Assembly (NCBI RefSeq): GCF_000817735.3
Contig: NZ_JTJC03000002.1
Location: 186,001 to 250,000, forward strand
Origin: Scytonema millei VB511283
Lineage (GTDB): Bacteria; Cyanobacteriota; Cyanobacteriia; Cyanobacteriales; Chroococcidiopsidaceae
Length of the DNA: 64,000 nt
Direction of reading: 5' to 3'
In this document: positions 26,117 through 35,032 of the stretch, piece by piece
Layout: the number at the start of each line of letters is the position of its first letter
Numbering within the stretch: the first letter of the stretch is position 1
The notes under the pieces: model-generated
Told to the model about the DNA's origin: nothing
Database searches by the model: none
The model's input: only the letters and a program-made list of their open reading frames with translations
Translations under genes and position numbers: made by a program

Positions 26117-26374
26117 CTATGTATTGACTTGTAGTTGTTCGCAAAGAATGGTGTCAGCAGGAATAGCGCTAGCTATCTTGGCACTATGGATCTCTAACTG
26201 CGCTTCTGGGATTGCCTCAAATAGCAAGTGCTGACCGGGAAATACAACTCGCTCCAAGTACCAGTGAGGAATATTCGTAATCCGTGCAATTTGAATTCCA
26301 CTTGTTGCATTCTTATAGTTGCACAAAATGCGCTCTTGGTACTCATCAGGTAAGGAGTCTACGATCTGAGCCAT
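26117..26374 (-). CDS. DUF1830-family protein
   Basis: An 85-residue cyanobacterial protein with the DUF1830 core: ERILCNYKNATSGIQIARIT, WYLERVVFPGQHLLFEA, then a short tail. No function is established for the family. The longest frame starts with TTG at 26401, but a perfect AGGAGG lies seven bases before the ATG at 26374, which is therefore chosen. It converges on aqpZ and has its own 160-bp upstream gap. Confidence 0.8.
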   Translation of the reverse strand: MAQIVDSLPDEYQERILCNYKNATSGIQIARITNIPHWYLERVVFPGQHLLFEAIPEAQLEIHSAKIASAIPADTILCEQLQVNT

Positions 26375-26564
26375 AGTTTTGCCTCCTGGCAACAGCGCCA
26401 AAACAAATTTGACATATGCTAACGTAAACTACCTGCGAGAAGATCGTAGGCTTCCTACTTCACCGGCTTTTGCTCAAACGTGGACGTGAAAAATCCACGC
26501 TTGAAACTTACATAGCCTCCATAGGCAGGGGGGCTAGTTCCTAACGCCAATGCGTCAAAATCTG

Positions 26565-27428
26565 CTACTCCAGTGGAGGAGGATTGTTTCTGAGAACTTC
26601 TGGAGATGCTGTTGTCATGTTGAAGTATTTCCATTCTCGCGTAACATACTTGGCTTTGCCGATCGCAGCATCTGCATTTCTTTCGCCACTGGACGAACAA
26701 ACATTTGACCAGTAATCGGCTCCAGCTAAAGCAAGATATCGCGCGAGATCGCGATCGTCTGGCTGACTGGGGTTATCCAGAATTAATCTGGCTCTAAACG
26801 TTGTAAACACACCTGCGACATCGTTTGGATCTATTCCTGTTCTGTTTCTGGACCAAAAATGAAAATTATATCCATTGCCCGCTGTGACTGAGATAGTGCC
26901 TTGCGGCTCCTGCCGAATATCCGCAGGAATAGTGATGCCTCCTGCAAAGTCTTCCCTAAATGCAGCTCCTACAGGAATAGAACTCTGCAAAGCCAACCAT
27001 CGGTTGTTACTTTTTTGTAGTAGATAGGTGTGAATCTCTCCTATCTCGACACGAGTATTTACAGATGGATTGCCCTCGGCAGCTTCGTTGACGATACCCC
27101 ATCCAATTAATGCTTGCAATTCTCCAGGATTGTTACCTAATTTGACTCTTGGAGTTTGCGACCAGTCATATGATGCTGGTACTCCGCGCATCTTACCTTC
27201 ATGCTGACCCTGCATATCGCTGATAATTAACTCTACCGAATTTTCATCGAGATTATCTGGATTTGCTTGCACGAGCGTTTGATGTAAGCTGCTCTTCTCG
27301 ATCGCATTAACCTTAATCGCTGTAGCATGTGCTGTTACGATCTGAGCTGCTGATATGAAAAGTGCTAGTAGTAAACCAAATATTAATAATAATAGAGAGC
27401 GACGACCAAACGAATAAATTTTCAGCAT
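26565..27428 (-). CDS. Exported protein of unknown function
   Basis: A 287-residue protein with a clear N-terminal signal: basic start, then LLLLIFGLLLALFISAAQIV and a likely cleavage after AHA near residue 36. The mature part is soluble and rich in Asn and Asp (NRTGIDPNDVAG, LDNPSQPDDRDLARYLALAG) and contains a single Cys-Ser cluster (WSNVCSSSG). I do not recognise the family. The periplasm or cell surface is the likely location. The gene is monocistronic, with a 163-bp gap downstream that holds a CGTGGA/TCCACG hairpin. Confidence 0.6.
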   Translation of the reverse strand: MLKIYSFGRRSLLLLIFGLLLALFISAAQIVTAHATAIKVNAIEKSSLHQTLVQANPDNLDENSVELIISDMQGQHEGKMRGVPASYDWSQTPRVKLGNNPGELQALIGWGIVNEAAEGNPSVNTRVEIGEIHTYLLQKSNNRWLALQSSIPVGAAFREDFAGGITIPADIRQEPQGTISVTAGNGYNFHFWSRNRTGIDPNDVAGVFTTFRARLILDNPSQPDDRDLARYLALAGADYWSNVCSSSGERNADAAIGKAKYVTREWKYFNMTTASPEVLRNNPPPLE

Positions 27429-27888
27429 TGGCAGGACAATTAATTTGTGCTTTCAGTATGTTCTTTGATATGTCGAGAGTTGTCGATATAAATAAGTTCA
27501 GGTATTTAATAGGGTGGTTAAGTTAGAAAAAGTCAGTTTTCAGATCGTTGTCCGTATTGCTTAATTGCCGATAAAACTTACTTGAAAAGAGGGTGTTTTA
27601 ACGGCATTCGTTTGCTGCGACAAGAGTTGATGCGTAAATTAGAAAAACATCAACTTCCAGTATGCTTTCCAGTCTCTTCTACCCATACCAGCGATCTGTT
27701 GCGATTCATCTCCGGTAATATACAAATTGATTGAAGCGGGTTACATTGTTTTTGATTAGCTATTTATCTTTTACCAAATCATAGAGAACAATATAATTTT
27801 AGGTCTTAAAATTAGATATAGATAATTCTAAATTGTTCCCGCACCCTTGGAAGGACGTACGGCTGTGCGTTCTTTCAAATATCACTAC
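27429..27888. other. Intergenic gap with a possible coding remnant
   Basis: About 460 bp between the exported protein and the radical SAM gene. On the plus strand, 27549-27734 is open and translates to DRCPYCLIADKTYLKRGCFN and further residues, ending in TGA, but it has no upstream ATG. An internal ATG would give 34 residues only. It looks like a degraded gene end, but I recognise no family. The rest is A+T-rich. Confidence 0.3.
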
Positions 27889-29565
27889 ATGAATTACCCA
27901 ACCCTCGACTCCCGTACGGGCGGGTTAACAAACCCGCCCCTACCGACTCCCCACTCCCGTACGTCCGTATTTTCTGCCGAACGCCTACTATTTAACCCAA
28001 CAACTCCAGAACCCGATGCGATCCCCGCTATCTTCGCCTTTCCTAACGAATACACCGTGGGAATTACCAGCTTGGGATATCAAGTCGTATGGGCAACTTT
28101 GGCAATGCGTGCTGATGTTGATGTCAGGCGCTTATTTACTGATATATCCGAACCACTACCACGTCAGCCTGAATTAGTCGGCTTTTCTTGTTCGTGGGAA
28201 TTGGATTATGTGAATATTCTGAGTCTATTAGAATCTCTCTCCATTCCAATTCATGCCAGCGATCGCACTGACAGCGATCCCCTAGTATTTGGTGGTGGCC
28301 CTGTTTTGACAGCTAACCCCGAACCCTTCGCAGAATTTTTTGACGTTATTTTGTTGGGAGATGGAGAAAATTTATTAGGAGATTTTATTTCGGCTTACAA
28401 ACAAGTTCGGACAGCCGATAGAAAAACTAAATTACATCACCTAGCACAAATACCAGGAATCTATATTCCCAGCTTGTACGAGGTGACGTATGAAGATCCT
28501 ACAGGCTGTATCCAATCCATTCAACCAATTGCACCAGATATTCCTCATCAGATAGAAAAGCAAACTTATCGAGGTAATACTTTATCTGCTTCTACGGTTG
28601 TGACTGAAAAAGCAGCCTGGGAAAATATTTTTATGGTGGAAGTGGTACGCAGTTGTCCTGAAATGTGCCGCTTTTGTCTGGCTAGCTATCTCACTCTACC
28701 TTTTCGCACGGCAAGTTTGGCAGGTTCTCTGATTCCCGCGATCGAACGAGGACTGACAGTTACAAACAGGATAGGATTATTGGGGGCATCCGTTACCCAA
28801 CATCCAGAATTTAATGATTTATTAGCTTATTTAAGTCAACCAAAATACGATGATGTCCGTTTGAGCATTGCCTCGGTGCGGACAAATACTGTCACGGTAG
28901 AACTAGCAAAGACTTTAGCAAAAAGAGACACGCGATCGCTCACCATTGCTGTAGAAAGCGGTTCGGAACGGTTGCGTCAAATTATTAACAAAAAACTGCA
29001 TAACGATGAGATCGTCCAAGCGGCGGTGAATGCCAAAGCGGGAGGATTGAGCAGTTTAAAACTTTACGGTATGGTGGGCATTCCTGGGGAAGAACCGGAA
29101 GACCTGGAAGAAACAGTTAGAATGATGCGATCGCTCAAAAAAGCTGCCCCAGGATTGAGATTATCTTTTGGATGCAGTACATTTGTCCCCAAAGCACACA
29201 CACCGTTTCAGTGGTATGGAGTCAATCCCCAAGCCGAGAAGCGCTTGCAATATTTACAGAAACACCTCAAACCCCAAGGGATTGATTTTCGTCCCGAAAG
29301 CTATAATTGGTCGGTGATTCAGGCTTTAATATCGAGAGGCGATCGCCGTTTGTCCCGCCTGTTGGAATTGACGCGAAACTACGGTGACAGTCTCGGTAGC
29401 TATCGTCGCGCTTTTAAAGAGTTACGCGGACAAATACCCGATTTAGAATTTTACGTATTTCGTGATTGGTCGCACGAACAAGTCTTACCCTGGAGTCACC
29501 TGCAAGCACCTTTGTCACAGGCAACTTTATTGAAACATTTGGCAGTATCAGGGAGCAGCAAGTAG
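27889..29565 (+). CDS. Radical SAM protein with B12-binding-like N-terminal domain
   Basis: A 558-residue radical SAM enzyme of a cyanobacterial family. The N-terminal about 200 residues resemble a cobalamin-binding-like fold (FPNEYTVGITSLGYQVVWAT; VFGGGPVLTANPEPF). The iron-sulfur motif is CPEMCRFC (CxxxCxxC) near residue 260, followed by GLLGASVTQHPEF, VESGSERLRQIINKKL and KLYGMVGIPGEEPEDLEETV, all typical of TIM-barrel radical SAM proteins. The substrate is unknown. Residues about 5-25 derive from a GTACGGGCGGGTT repeat, so the original start was probably later, near SAERLLFNP. The ATG at 27889 is the best visible start (TTG at 27847 is the longest). Confidence 0.82.
   Translation: MNYPTLDSRTGGLTNPPLPTPHSRTSVFSAERLLFNPTTPEPDAIPAIFAFPNEYTVGITSLGYQVVWATLAMRADVDVRRLFTDISEPLPRQPELVGFSCSWELDYVNILSLLESLSIPIHASDRTDSDPLVFGGGPVLTANPEPFAEFFDVILLGDGENLLGDFISAYKQVRTADRKTKLHHLAQIPGIYIPSLYEVTYEDPTGCIQSIQPIAPDIPHQIEKQTYRGNTLSASTVVTEKAAWENIFMVEVVRSCPEMCRFCLASYLTLPFRTASLAGSLIPAIERGLTVTNRIGLLGASVTQHPEFNDLLAYLSQPKYDDVRLSIASVRTNTVTVELAKTLAKRDTRSLTIAVESGSERLRQIINKKLHNDEIVQAAVNAKAGGLSSLKLYGMVGIPGEEPEDLEETVRMMRSLKKAAPGLRLSFGCSTFVPKAHTPFQWYGVNPQAEKRLQYLQKHLKPQGIDFRPESYNWSVIQALISRGDRRLSRLLELTRNYGDSLGSYRRAFKELRGQIPDLEFYVFRDWSHEQVLPWSHLQAPLSQATLLKHLAVSGSSK
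27903..27966. repeat. GTACGGGCGGGTT palindromic repeat at a gene start
   Basis: CGACTCCCGTACGGGCGGG, then a mirrored AACCCGCCCCTACCGACTCC and a further CACTCCCGTACG. It is the same family as 37866-37962 and 58116-58172. It supplies the first codons of the radical SAM protein. Confidence 0.75.
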
Positions 29566-29623
29566 GGGCGCACCGCTGTGCGCCCGTAATATTGGGTAGG
29601 GGCGCACAGCGGTGCGCCCGTAC
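29562..29623. repeat. Paired GTAGGGGCGCAC hairpins after the radical SAM gene
   Basis: Two hairpins of the same family (29562-29587 and 29596-29623) face each other as an inverted pair. GTAGGGGCGCAC and GTGCGCCC form each stem. They begin inside the stop codon of the radical SAM gene and may act as terminators. Relatives lie at 45078, 50395 and 59999. Confidence 0.7.
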
Positions 29624-29644
29624 AAATGATTCGTTCGTATCGTG

Positions 29645-30289
29645 TCAGTTACAACTAGAAATGCGGTAAGCACAACGGCGATCGCCACTTAAAATATGCT
29701 CGACTCGTTCGACGTTAACATCAGAGCCAAGCAGAGTTTCAAAGACTTGCAATTCCGAACTGCATAACTGCGAGCAACTTTTGGCAGCAGCGCAAATCGA
29801 ACAATGGTTTTCCGCCAGTACTAAGACTCCTGGTGACTCTTCTATTGTCTCTGCCATATATCCTTCTTGAGTCCGCAGTTGAGCCAAAATTGCCACTCGT
29901 TCTCGCCAGTTTTGAGCGTGTTGCATCTGCGCCGAGTATGTTTGAATTTGAGCTTGGGTACGTTCGCCAATTAAAACTTTTAACCCAGCTTCGCCAAATA
30001 CTTTGCGGACTCCTTCAATTAATTTCACCACCAGATCGGCGTGATGGTTGGGAAAAAGCGCGTTGGCTTTCTCTGTTAATTGCCAAAACTTGACTGGACG
30101 ACCAACCGCTTGCTTTTGCTCGCTATAAGTGACTAATTGCTCATCTTGAAGAGTCTGCATATGTTGGCGGATTGCCATAGGTGAAACCTGCAACTTAACT
30201 GCTAAATCCACAGCCGTTTGCGAGCCGTGCATTTTGATGACAGATAAAATCTGATTTTTGACCCTTACCCGCTCGATCGCATCATTCAT
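29645..30289 (-). CDS. sufR: SufR-type iron-sulfur regulator
   Basis: A 214-residue DeoR/ArsR-like winged-helix repressor. The HTH is MAIRQHMQTLQDEQLVTY near residue 35-52. The C-terminus carries the cysteine set expected for the Fe-S ligands of SufR: NHCSICAAAKSCSQLCSSEL near 165-183 and GDRRCAYRI close to the end. SufR represses sufBCDS and itself when its cluster is intact. No suf genes are in the window, so this may be the single sufR at an unusual place or a paralogue. It is followed in its transcription direction by the hairpins at 29562-29623. Confidence 0.78.
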   Translation of the reverse strand: MNDAIERVRVKNQILSVIKMHGSQTAVDLAVKLQVSPMAIRQHMQTLQDEQLVTYSEQKQAVGRPVKFWQLTEKANALFPNHHADLVVKLIEGVRKVFGEAGLKVLIGERTQAQIQTYSAQMQHAQNWRERVAILAQLRTQEGYMAETIEESPGVLVLAENHCSICAAAKSCSQLCSSELQVFETLLGSDVNVERVEHILSGDRRCAYRISSCN

Positions 30290-30348
30290 GCCAGGTAGAT
30301 AGGCTTACTGGGCTATCAAACCTAGATTAACGCAAATTTTAAATTAGC

Positions 30349-30816
30349 TTAAGAAATGCTGGGATAGTTATGTGCTATCCATCCCAACAATAAGCCCAAC
30401 CATGCTACTGCTGTTGTAAATGCGATCGCCCCTAGTTTTTGCCAATACCTCAGCGCGATCGCCGTCATTACATAAGAATTAATCGTTGCCACTAGACCAA
30501 TTGCTAACCAGTGATAGGGCAACAAGCTCGATTTTGCCTGCTGGACGAGGTAGGCGATCGCCGTACCCACTAATCCCGTCAAGGCGATCGATCCGTTTTG
30601 TCGATACCGACTGCTAGCTACACCGACTAAGTTTGCTAGCTGCCAGTGATAGAACAGAATTCCTATAGACCAAAAGCCCAAATTAATCTTGAGACTGGCA
30701 AGACAGAATCCTACCACTGTATAGAGAATAACTGCGATTACACCGAGAGAAATGATTTTTCGATGAGAAAAAATGCGATCGCAGCTTCTACGCTCTACGA
30801 AATCAGCTGGAACCAT
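30349..30816 (-). CDS. Small membrane protein of unknown function
   Basis: A 155-residue protein with four hydrophobic segments: SLGVIAVILYTVVGFCLAS, FWSIGILFYHWQLANLV, WLAIGLVATINSYVMTAIAL and FTTAVAWLGLLLGWIAH. A basic N-terminus (ERRSCDRIFSHRK) would face the cytoplasm. I recognise no family; similar small proteins are often annotated as cyanobacterial hypothetical membrane proteins. It ends about 60 bp from the sufR start, so the two could be co-transcribed. Confidence 0.65.
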   Translation of the reverse strand: MVPADFVERRSCDRIFSHRKIISLGVIAVILYTVVGFCLASLKINLGFWSIGILFYHWQLANLVGVASSRYRQNGSIALTGLVGTAIAYLVQQAKSSLLPYHWLAIGLVATINSYVMTAIALRYWQKLGAIAFTTAVAWLGLLLGWIAHNYPSIS

Positions 30817-30864
30817 AGAGACATCCGAGCGATATGAGATTTTAGATTTTACAAGCGATTTATT

Positions 30865-30986
30865 CCCCCTTTTTAAGGGGAGGACACTTACGTGGGCGGG
30901 TTTCCCGACTTGAGGAGCGAGTGCGTTGCGGGGGTATCCCCCGTTGTAGCAACTCGCGTTAAAGTGTCCGTGGGCTAGGGGGGATC
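30865..30986. repeat. Composite palindromic repeat, one element nested in another
   Basis: The outer part is a GATCCCCCC-type element (CCCCCTTTTTAAGGGG at left, AGGGGGGATC at right). Between them lies a second palindrome bounded by GGACACTT (30882-30889) and AAGTGTCC (30962-30969), with an inner GCGGGGGTATCCCCCG hairpin. The arrangement looks like one repeat inserted into another. Confidence 0.65.
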
Positions 30987-31007
30987 TTTTCTACCTAACT
31001 AGCTACA

Positions 31008-31619
31008 TTATGGCGCTGTCGATAGACGATTGTTGACCTCACTCCAGTTGACTGTATTCCACCACTGCTTGAGGTACTCGGCGCGACGGTTTTGATATTT
31101 AAGGTAGTATGCATGTTCCCAAACATCATTACACATGATGGGGAAGTGTCCGTCCGTCCAAGGATTATCTTGATTGGGCGTACTGACAATCTCATACTTG
31201 CCACCAGCCGAGCGGACTAGCCACACAAAGCCACTACCAAAGCGCTTCGTACCAGCATCGTTAAACTGAGTTTTGAAGTTTTCAAAATCACCAAAATTAT
31301 CATTGATGACTTGGGCGATCGCACCTGTAGGTTCCCCGCCAGCATTAGGAGCCATCAATGTCCAAAAGATCGAGTGATTGAAATGTCCGCCACCATTATT
31401 GCGAACAGGGGTACGAACTGCTTCCGGTAATGAATTCAGGTCGCGAATCAATTCGTCAATACTTTTGCTCTGTAAATCTGGTTGCGATTGCAGTGCTGTA
31501 TTTAAATTGTTTACGTAAGTTCCATGATGCAGATCGTGGTGAATCTGCATGGTTTGGGTGTCTATGTAAGGTTCTAAAGCGTCGTTTGCGTAAGGTAGAG
31601 ATTGCAGTTCAAAAGCCAT
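31008..31619 (-). CDS. sodA: Superoxide dismutase, Mn type
   Basis: A 203-residue Fe/Mn-family superoxide dismutase that converts superoxide to peroxide and oxygen. The metal ligands are in place: H27 (MQIHHDLHH), H82 (FNHSIFW), D165 and H169 ([12 protein letters not shown]). [11 protein letters not shown] matches the Mn-type rather than the Fe-type form (AAQxWNHxFxW). No signal peptide, so it is cytosolic. Fe/Mn specificity from sequence is a family rule, not proof. It is monocistronic with a 5' region of about 180 bp, flanked by repeats on both sides. Confidence 0.93.
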   Translation of the reverse strand: MAFELQSLPYANDALEPYIDTQTMQIHHDLHHGTYVNNLNTALQSQPDLQSKSIDELIRDLNSLPEAVRTPVRNNGGGHFNHSIFWTLMAPNAGGEPTGAIAQVINDNFGDFENFKTQFNDAGTKRFGSGFVWLVRSAGGKYEIVSTPNQDNPWTDGHFPIMCNDVWEHAYYLKYQNRRAEYLKQWWNTVNWSEVNNRLSTAP

Positions 31620-31784
31620 AAACTCTTTTTTCCTCTTAACTAGAGGTTTCGATAGACTAATATATCAAAACTTTCGATAGAAAAATCTATCAAAATATGA
31701 CAATTACTGTGAGCAAGTGCTAACTATCACAACCAAAACGTAACAATCTTGGCGATCGCCTTTCCTGTCTCAAAGGTTAGAGAT

Positions 31785-31892
31785 TGTCAGTTGTCAGTTA
31801 TCAGTGACCAGTTATCAGTTATCAGTTATCAGTTATCAGGGAGCGCACGAGCAGTTAATTCCGACTTACGACTTACGACTTAAGACTTACGA
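31785..31892. repeat. Short tandem repeats downstream of the PAP2 gene
   Basis: GTCAGTTATCAGT-type units (CAGTTATCAGTTATCAGTTA) are followed by ACGACTTACGACTTA units. The array ends within the last codons of the PAP2 gene. Confidence 0.75.
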
Positions 31893-32648
31893 CTTCTCCC
31901 CGCTTTCTTCGAGTAGTAAGGTAGTTTCATTTTTTGGCTGTTCGGTGTGAGGAGCGATCGCCGCAGTCCGCTTTAGTCTGACGAGAAAGCTAACTCCAAT
32001 TGCCCAAGCGACTGAAACCATCCATCCGGCTAAAATGTCGCTGGGAAAATGAACGCCCAAGTACAGTCGCGTCCAAGCGATCGCGATCGCATATACACTT
32101 CCGCCAATTAATACCAACAAACACCAACGACTACCCCAAGTCAAAATAACGAGAGCAGCTACCAATGTCATGCTATTCATGGCATGACCGCTAGGAAACC
32201 CAAAATCAAGTTCTGGCGCGGGTGATGTCCACAGATCGGGACGAACTCGATGCATTAACAGCTTGACTGCACGGTTGATAATGGCGCTTCCTATTACAGT
32301 AGTTAGCAAATAAATGAGAGATCGCCATCTTCGTCGCAACAACATTACCAACACGATCGCACTAATAACGGGAAACAAAATAGTACTCGAACCAAACTGA
32401 GTCAGCGCTACGGCTATACTATCTAGCTGCGGTTGTGCTGTAGCGTGAATCCCCAGTAATATGAGCGTATCCCAGATGAATCCACCTTCATCCCATACTT
32501 CTTCTGCTAATAAGCCAAACACCTGTAAAGGCAAGTAAACTCCAATCGCTAGCAAAAGTAGCGATCGCCAATGAGAAACTAGCACTCGCTTACCAAAGTT
32601 CAGAAAAGCTGGCAGCAATTGCTTGAGATCGGATTTAAATAATTGCAT
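31887..32648 (-). CDS. PAP2-family membrane phosphatase
   Basis: A 253-residue polytopic protein with the three PAP2 signature motifs: KLLMHRVRPDL (motif 1), FPSGHAMNSMT (PSGH) and RLYLGVHFPSDILAGW (SRxxLGxHFxxDxxxG). Family members remove phosphate from phosphatidic acid, undecaprenyl diphosphate or similar lipids on the outer side of the membrane. Six hydrophobic helices are visible. The C-terminal 25 residues are hydrophilic. The lipid substrate cannot be deduced. It is monocistronic, transcribed toward the repeat array. Confidence 0.85.
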   Translation of the reverse strand: MQLFKSDLKQLLPAFLNFGKRVLVSHWRSLLLLAIGVYLPLQVFGLLAEEVWDEGGFIWDTLILLGIHATAQPQLDSIAVALTQFGSSTILFPVISAIVLVMLLRRRWRSLIYLLTTVIGSAIINRAVKLLMHRVRPDLWTSPAPELDFGFPSGHAMNSMTLVAALVILTWGSRWCLLVLIGGSVYAIAIAWTRLYLGVHFPSDILAGWMVSVAWAIGVSFLVRLKRTAAIAPHTEQPKNETTLLLEESGEKS

Positions 32649-32824
32649 TACAGTCTGTTAGTAATAGGTCATCGATCGCCGCAAGGTATACGGCAGTAGC
32701 GGTGCTGAAGCGATCGTATGGTATACCAACAGACAGAACTTCTCTCTAAAAGAGTAATTCTGCGTGAGTTCTAAAACTCCATTTCCCACTACTCACCGAT
32801 CGCGACTCACTTCCCAACTACCAT

Positions 32825-33703
32825 TCACCCTTTAAACAACCGTGCAGGTTTTAATTGGGCGCTTCCTGGTTGCAGTTCGTAAGGAAAAATGCTTTTGACA
32901 CGCTCGACTACAGAAATCATATAACGATAGTCTGGAATCGAACCTGTAGGAACGTAACCTGTTTCTTGCGCTAAAACGGAAGCAGCTTCGCTTAAAACTT
33001 GACGAATAAATTCTTGGCGATTGCGTTCGATAGTTGGCGAAATTAAAACAGATCCCAATGGAACGCTGTGCGGATCGGTGTATAAAACGCGAAAAGAAAT
33101 TTGAGGAAACTGCGTCTTATAAACATTAAATTCTCTTTGAGAAAGCGCCCCGGCATCGGCTTTACCTTCAGCTACCAAACTCAATATAGTTTTTGGTGTA
33201 GGTGCTAATAAAATTTCTGCTAAAGTTAAACCATACAGATTATAAATAGGTAAATAAAATCCTGTTGCCGAACCAGGTTGACCCAAGGCTACTGTTTTAT
33301 TTGCTAAGTCTTTTAGAGATCGAATGGGGCTGTTTTCTTGAACAACCAAAATCGAGCGTAAGTTTTGCACTCCTTCCAAGGTAAACAGGGGACGGTACTG
33401 TTGCTGGGTGATGGCGATCGCCGCTAAGCCTGGAGGCGCAAACACCAACGACCAAGAGCGATTGCGAATCCGTTCTAGGGCTTTATTCTCATTAAAGGCA
33501 GGCTCTAGCCTCACCAACGAACCAGTTTTCTCGCCTAAGTAATTGATCAAGCGATCGTACTGGCTGAGAGTCTGTTGACCTTCAGAGTAGCTAACTGTAC
33601 CAATAATTAATTCTTCTCCCTCACCTTGTAGCGATCGCGAACCACAAGCTGCTAAGAAAAATAATTGAAGTAAAAAGAGACGACGCGAATATCTGGAATT
33701 CAT
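32825..33703 (-). CDS. PhnD-like substrate-binding lipoprotein
   Basis: A 292-residue periplasmic binding protein of the phosphate/phosphite/phosphonate (PhnD) type: GTVSYSEGQQTLSQYDRLIN near residue 35, FAPPGLAAIA, RSILVVQENSPIRSLKDLAN, LGQPGSATGFYLPIYNLYG and LVAEGKADAGALSQREF. The ATG at 33703 gives a clean lipoprotein signal (RRLFLLQLFFLAAC, lipobox LAAC), so it is preferred to 33757. No ABC permease or ATPase is nearby. It is divergent from a heme-type HAMP protein 146 bp away. Orphan members of this family often feed sensor proteins rather than transporters, which is my inference here. Confidence 0.82.
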   Translation of the reverse strand: MNSRYSRRLFLLQLFFLAACGSRSLQGEGEELIIGTVSYSEGQQTLSQYDRLINYLGEKTGSLVRLEPAFNENKALERIRNRSWSLVFAPPGLAAIAITQQQYRPLFTLEGVQNLRSILVVQENSPIRSLKDLANKTVALGQPGSATGFYLPIYNLYGLTLAEILLAPTPKTILSLVAEGKADAGALSQREFNVYKTQFPQISFRVLYTDPHSVPLGSVLISPTIERNRQEFIRQVLSEAASVLAQETGYVPTGSIPDYRYMISVVERVKSIFPYELQPGSAQLKPARLFKG

Positions 33704-33849
33704 TTTCGCCCAGCTGTAGTTAATAGTATTGCTGGATCGTTGAGGTGCGGTCTCCATTCAGGGAAAAGATGAAATTAATTTATAATTTTAAGTAGCATTA
33801 TATACACTTCTTCTACCATCGTAAAATAAATCTCTACTTACAAGCCAAA

Positions 33850-34752
33850 ATGTTAAAAAATCTTAAGCTTACTGCCAAATTTAGCTTAATGTTGGTCGTA
33901 GTTTTCATCGGTGGGATTATCATCAGTGGCGCGGCACTCTCCAAGGTACTCGAACAGAGAGCGGAAAGGGAAGTCACTTCTCAAGCAGCAATTCTGATCA
34001 AGGCGATGAATGCTGTTAGAGCATATACCAACGATCGCATCAATCCCCTGCTTGCACCTAAGCTCGAAACCGAACCAGTATTTATTCCTGAAACGGTACC
34101 AGCTTACTCCGCTACGGAAGTCTTTGAAAACTTACGTAAAAACGAAGAGTATCGCAACTTTTTCTATAAAGAAGCCACGCTCAATCCTACCAACCTACGC
34201 GATAAAGCTGATGCTTTTGAAGCTAAAATTGTCGAGCGTTTTCGCAACGAATCGAATACTAAAGAAATTTCTGGTTTTCGCAATTTACCAGGCGGAGAAG
34301 TCTTTTACATTGCTCGACCATTAGCAATACCTAAAGAAAGTTGTTTGCGGTGTCACTCTACCCCAGAAGCAGCACCTAAAAGCCAAATTGCTACCTATGG
34401 CTCGGAGTGGGGTTTTGGTTGGAAACTGCACGAAATTGTAGCAGCACAGATTATTTCTGTACCTTCGAGCGAGATCTTTGAGAGTTCTAGACGCTCTTTA
34501 TCTCTAGTTATGGGAATATTGTTTGGAATTTTTGCGATCGTCGTGCTGTGGCTCAACTTCTTCTTAAAACGATCTGTAATTCAGCCGATTAAGAGAATGT
34601 CTAGAACCGCAGAGCGAGTTAGCACCGGAGAGATGAGTGCAGATTTCGAGCAGAATTCTAACGATGAAATCGGTATCCTTGCAGCTTCTTTCAACCGCAT
34701 GAAATCGAGTTTAGAGATTGCCATGAAGTTACTCAGCCAACAAACGCGATAA
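33850..34752 (+). CDS. DUF3365 (Tll0287-like) c-type heme protein with HAMP domain
   Basis: A 300-residue membrane sensor without an output kinase domain. It has one N-terminal membrane helix (FSLMLVVVFIGGIIISGAAL), a periplasmic DUF3365 domain of about 180 residues with heme-attachment motif CLRCH (C165, C168, H169), a second helix (LVMGILFGIFAIVVLWLNFF) and a cytoplasmic HAMP segment (RSVIQPIKRMSRTAERVSTG). It stops about 20 residues after the HAMP. Related proteins are thought to sense redox or gas ligands. It must signal through a partner protein. The divergent PhnD-like lipoprotein is the obvious candidate partner. Confidence 0.85.
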   Translation: MLKNLKLTAKFSLMLVVVFIGGIIISGAALSKVLEQRAEREVTSQAAILIKAMNAVRAYTNDRINPLLAPKLETEPVFIPETVPAYSATEVFENLRKNEEYRNFFYKEATLNPTNLRDKADAFEAKIVERFRNESNTKEISGFRNLPGGEVFYIARPLAIPKESCLRCHSTPEAAPKSQIATYGSEWGFGWKLHEIVAAQIISVPSSEIFESSRRSLSLVMGILFGIFAIVVLWLNFFLKRSVIQPIKRMSRTAERVSTGEMSADFEQNSNDEIGILAASFNRMKSSLEIAMKLLSQQTR

Positions 34753-35030
34753 ACAGTTGTCAGTTGTCAGTTATCAGTTATCAGTTGTCGGTTGTCAGGG
34801 AATTCTGAATTCTGGCCGATCCATTACCAATTCTCAGGTAGGATCACCAGATCGATATGATGATATTGTTCTACTAGGCGATCGCAAATTTGAGGCGAAT
34901 GCTGCTCTAGAAACTAAAACTAATAGCGATAACTGGTTGTACAGCGAGATCCTGTATCTCTACACTGATAACTGTGTACAGGCGTTACATGTAACATCTC
35001 TGATAACTGTCAACTGTTAACTGTTAACTG
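34753..35030. repeat. Tandem repeats and gap after the HAMP gene
   Basis: AGTTGTCAGTTATCAGTTATC-type units occupy 34757-34800, and AACTGTCAACTGTTAACTG-type units lie near 35007-35028. Nothing else recognisable lies between. An open 87-codon frame here is only a translation of these repeats. Confidence 0.6.
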
Positions 35031-35032
35031 AT

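Noticed and set aside
26455-26700. 81-codon minus-strand ORF overlapping the exported protein gene
   Set aside because: It is out of frame with the recognised exported protein over most of its length and has no family match.
34757-35020. 87-codon plus-strand ORF
   Set aside because: Its codons come largely from GTCAGTTATCAGTT-type repeats and match no family.
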